In this document: positions 8,001 to 8,733 of the stretch, piece by piece | Layout: every line of letters begins with the position of its first letter | Numbering within the stretch: the stretch's first letter is position 1 | NCBI GenBank assembly: GCA_947378615.1 | Contig: CANCKV010000108.1 | Location: 1-8,733 of the forward strand | From: Chitinophagaceae bacterium | Lineage (GTDB): Bacteria > Bacteroidota > Bacteroidia > Chitinophagales > Chitinophagaceae | DNA length: 8,733 nt | Direction: 5' to 3' | Made by a program: the position numbers and the translations under genes | The notes under the pieces: generated by a model | Database searches by the model: none | What the model saw: the letters and a program-made list of their open reading frames with translations, nothing else | What the model was told of the DNA's origin: nothing

Positions 8001-8733
8001 ATTGTATCTCTATCCTTTCCAAAAAGCGCTTTTATACCAAATGCCAAGTCTAGATAGACGCTATCTACTGAGAAACAACCAAGACTATTAATAGTAGTCA
8101 ATTTTGCCCAATAGGCATTTAAACCAGGATATACATGTGGATTAACGGTTGGATTTGGATTTGCCACATTTGTAATTGTTTCATTTGTTTTATCCCCAAA
8201 ATCCCAAGTCCATTTAACAATTGAAGAGCCTGCCATAGCAGTAGTATTATCCGTAAAAGTCACACTTGTACTACCACAACCTGCAGCTACAGCTTTAAAA
8301 TCTATATTATCAGTACTTACCTGAACATATATTTTCTGTGCATCTGCACCTCCACAATCGCTGGCAAAATGACCATAAGCAGTAGCAATAATGGGATAAA
8401 AGCCATAATCACTAAATTGATATTGCTTAGGACAAGTGTATTGATAAAAAGTTTCACCTCCTACGACAATCATACCTGAAGTATCTGCATATTGCTTGGA
8501 AGAATTATTTGGATCCTGCATCACATCCCCTCTTAAAGTACTACCACTAAGATTAATATTGGAATTGTTAGGTGCAGACCAAACAATACTATCCACCTGT
8601 GAAGGTAAATACGGGAATGCGATTTGAAGAGTTACATGATTATCCTTGCAGGTATGAATGACTGAACTAGAAGTATCATTACCATTTGGATTCACTGCTA
8701 TTTTTACTGAAGATAAATTATTGATTGCAGTTC
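4748..8733 (-). CDS. Giant PKD/Ig-like repeat surface protein with T9SS type B (CHU_C) sorting domain, 5' end outside window
   Basis: At least 1327 residues are visible. The frame stays open to the right edge through codons reading TAINNLSSVKIA, so the signal peptide and more lie outside. Positions here count from the in-window GTG at 8695. After an unassigned region (1-130) come PKD-type domains with W-x-F-G-D/E motifs at about 164-168, 253-257, 341-345, 436-440, 523-527 and 715-719. Related all-beta domains at about 575-679 and 767-871 carry VELYWNY instead. Ig-like beta domains without that motif span about 872-1220. The last 90 residues are a gliding-motility C-terminal domain (FKIYNRSGQQIF, GKGWDGTINGLP, YVWIATGTDY, final VVLIR), the T9SS type B export signal. 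No catalytic domain is visible, so an adhesin or cell-surface structural role is the best inference. The next gene downstream is a PorP/SprF-family protein, the usual partner of such cargo. Ser/Thr/Asn-rich composition suits a secreted repeat protein. Confidence 0.93.
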   Translation of the reverse strand, partial: TAINNLSSVKIAVNPNGNDTSSSVIHTCKDNHVTLQIAFPYLPSQVDSIVWSAPNNSNINLSGSTLRGDVMQDPNNSSKQYADTSGMIVVGGETFYQYTCPKQYQFSDYGFYPIIATAYGHFASDCGGADAQKIYVQVSTDNIDFKAVAAGCGSTSVTFTDNTTAMAGSSIVKWTWDFGDKTNETITNVANPNPTVNPHVYPGLNAYWAKLTTINSLGCFSVDSVYLDLAFGIKALFGKDRDTICPNTTVTFSDSSSANAATWKWDFGEPSSASNTSTAQNPTHSYTTVGKHLITLQVFTSGGCQSKVFTDSIYVSSNPVANFTYGGVCLPGSTTFTNTSDSATGFAPYIYNWNFGDSTNGIPNTSSVGTHTYLAASKDPKGFAVILLATNRFGCVNADTNYVNKVYGKPTADFSIVKSDVCLGATANFLDNNNSSVDNTQAITKWHWSFGDGKDTTTAANGSTHIYNAMGTDSVKLVVETDKGCLSDSSKGHAIIVHPLPVPSFLLPGSCLGSGSVTFTNTSTIITAEPMSYTWTFGDPNNLPNTSTATDGIHSFKDSGTYSIVLTPSTAFGCSSTTTQLFNIAGTQPIPSFTITNRNGLCSNSPVSITDISRVAVGVIKKVELYWNYTAGSITPDTTDKNPSNGLGGSSKSYSHIYPLSLTDQTYNVRLVAYSGSTCSHDTIISITVHGIPKPSFVLPGSCLGSGSVVFTNTSTTLSGGALSSSWTFGDINNPPNLSTATNGVHSFKDTGTFSVILTSTTTFGCSVADTAQFNVAGSQPIPSFVVSTPNGLCANLPVAITDNSRIAVGVIKKVELYWNYLPGSTTPDYIDNTPSNGLSGSTKQYTHQYPASSTDKSYKIRLVAYSGSTCDHDTIIGVTVHGSPKVSFVNQPDICASAAPIAFTQATETTGSFVGNGGFTYTGIGVNNSTLTFDPSKVTGGTTASINATYTSSFGCKESAVSNVKVLASVDLSFNPNKLSLCKTDSVQLKPISNVGQAFAWTESVGSNTLKDNTIKNPWVTPTKDSTVYTVVATNPSYCTSTATLTIHASPYPQVKIISPVNKLTTVCYNVNTTLTAKTTSPNIVWSPKDSLPLGYTSASVTTNVLDTTQFVVKVSDNSYCAKSVTDTVILNVLPNFTVSARVGADTSAEVVPNESIQLHAFLTDTSQHFPVKYDWSGVTGHFVTSYLSRTDIADPIFKSSLPLLTDSVIYKVRATTLQGCQADTNFVIRLFYKPDLLVATAFLPNSSLPQNRVLVVNPVGITHFGYFKIYNRSGQQIFSTTEIGKGWDGTINGLPADNGTYVWIATGTDYKNAPHSQTGTVVLIR
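6083..7234 (-). repeat. Tandem duplication of a 192-residue two-domain unit inside the PKD protein gene
   Basis: Unit A (7234-6659, residues 488-679) and unit B (6658-6083, residues 680-871) are each exactly 192 codons and align without a gap. By hand I count about 129 of 192 identical residues. Each unit is a PKD domain starting at PSF.LPGSCLGSGSV, then a second beta domain with VGVIKKVELYWNY and ending TVHG. The flanking domains are far less similar, so this two-domain block was copied as a piece. Confidence 0.92.

Noticed and set aside
8693..8695. GTG as the true start of the giant PKD protein
   Set aside because: The frame stays open upstream to the window edge, and the protein would lack a signal peptide. 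The residues after GTG look like the middle of a beta-rich domain, so this is only the first possible start codon inside the window.
4748..8733. Enzymatic domain (for example glycoside hydrolase or protease) within the PKD protein
   Set aside because: Every visible segment is a repeat-type beta domain, and I saw no catalytic motif. One could still lie in the part outside the window.

Overview
The window looks like chromosomal DNA of an AT-rich Bacteroidota (Bacteroidetes) bacterium. It carries a PorP/SprF-family outer-membrane protein, a TPR/beta-propeller/OmpA protein like PorE, and a giant PKD-repeat surface protein with a type B type IX secretion (T9SS) sorting domain; these families are essentially confined to that phylum. 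A Bacteroidota-type promoter (TTTG, then TAnnTTTG) also fits. All four genes lie on the minus strand, so transcription runs from high to low coordinates.

Layout in transcription order. (1) 8733-4748: 3' part of a very large secreted protein, open through the right edge of the window, built of PKD/Ig-like domains and ending in a gliding-motility-type C-terminal domain. (2) 4747-4192: a 556-bp gap with a long imperfect inverted repeat directly after the giant gene's stop and no other recognisable gene. (3) 4191-3202: PorP/SprF-family outer-membrane protein. (4) 3139-1079: 686-residue PorE-like protein with a peptidoglycan-binding OmpA domain, 62 bp behind the porP-like gene and probably in the same transcript. 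(5) A strong intrinsic terminator at about 1042-1001. (6) A candidate promoter (948-916) and a structured leader. (7) hisF (785-1), the cyclase subunit of imidazole-glycerol-phosphate synthase in histidine biosynthesis, complete except for the last base of its presumed stop codon.

How the genes work together. The first three genes form a giant type B cargo, PorP/SprF partner, OmpA/PorE-like protein cassette, comparable to sprB-sprF in Flavobacterium. In the likely model the PKD protein is exported by the T9SS, its C-terminal domain is handled by the neighbouring PorP/SprF protein, and the OmpA protein ties the assembly to peptidoglycan. This is inferred from domain content and order. hisF is an unrelated housekeeping gene that seems to start its own transcription unit. 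The less ordinary points are an exact 192-residue two-domain duplication in the PKD protein, its degenerate sorting-domain entry motif, a regular two-cysteine-per-domain pattern, and two long intergenic inverted repeats, one filling the putative hisF leader. I found no RNA gene, CRISPR array, transposase or clearly new system.
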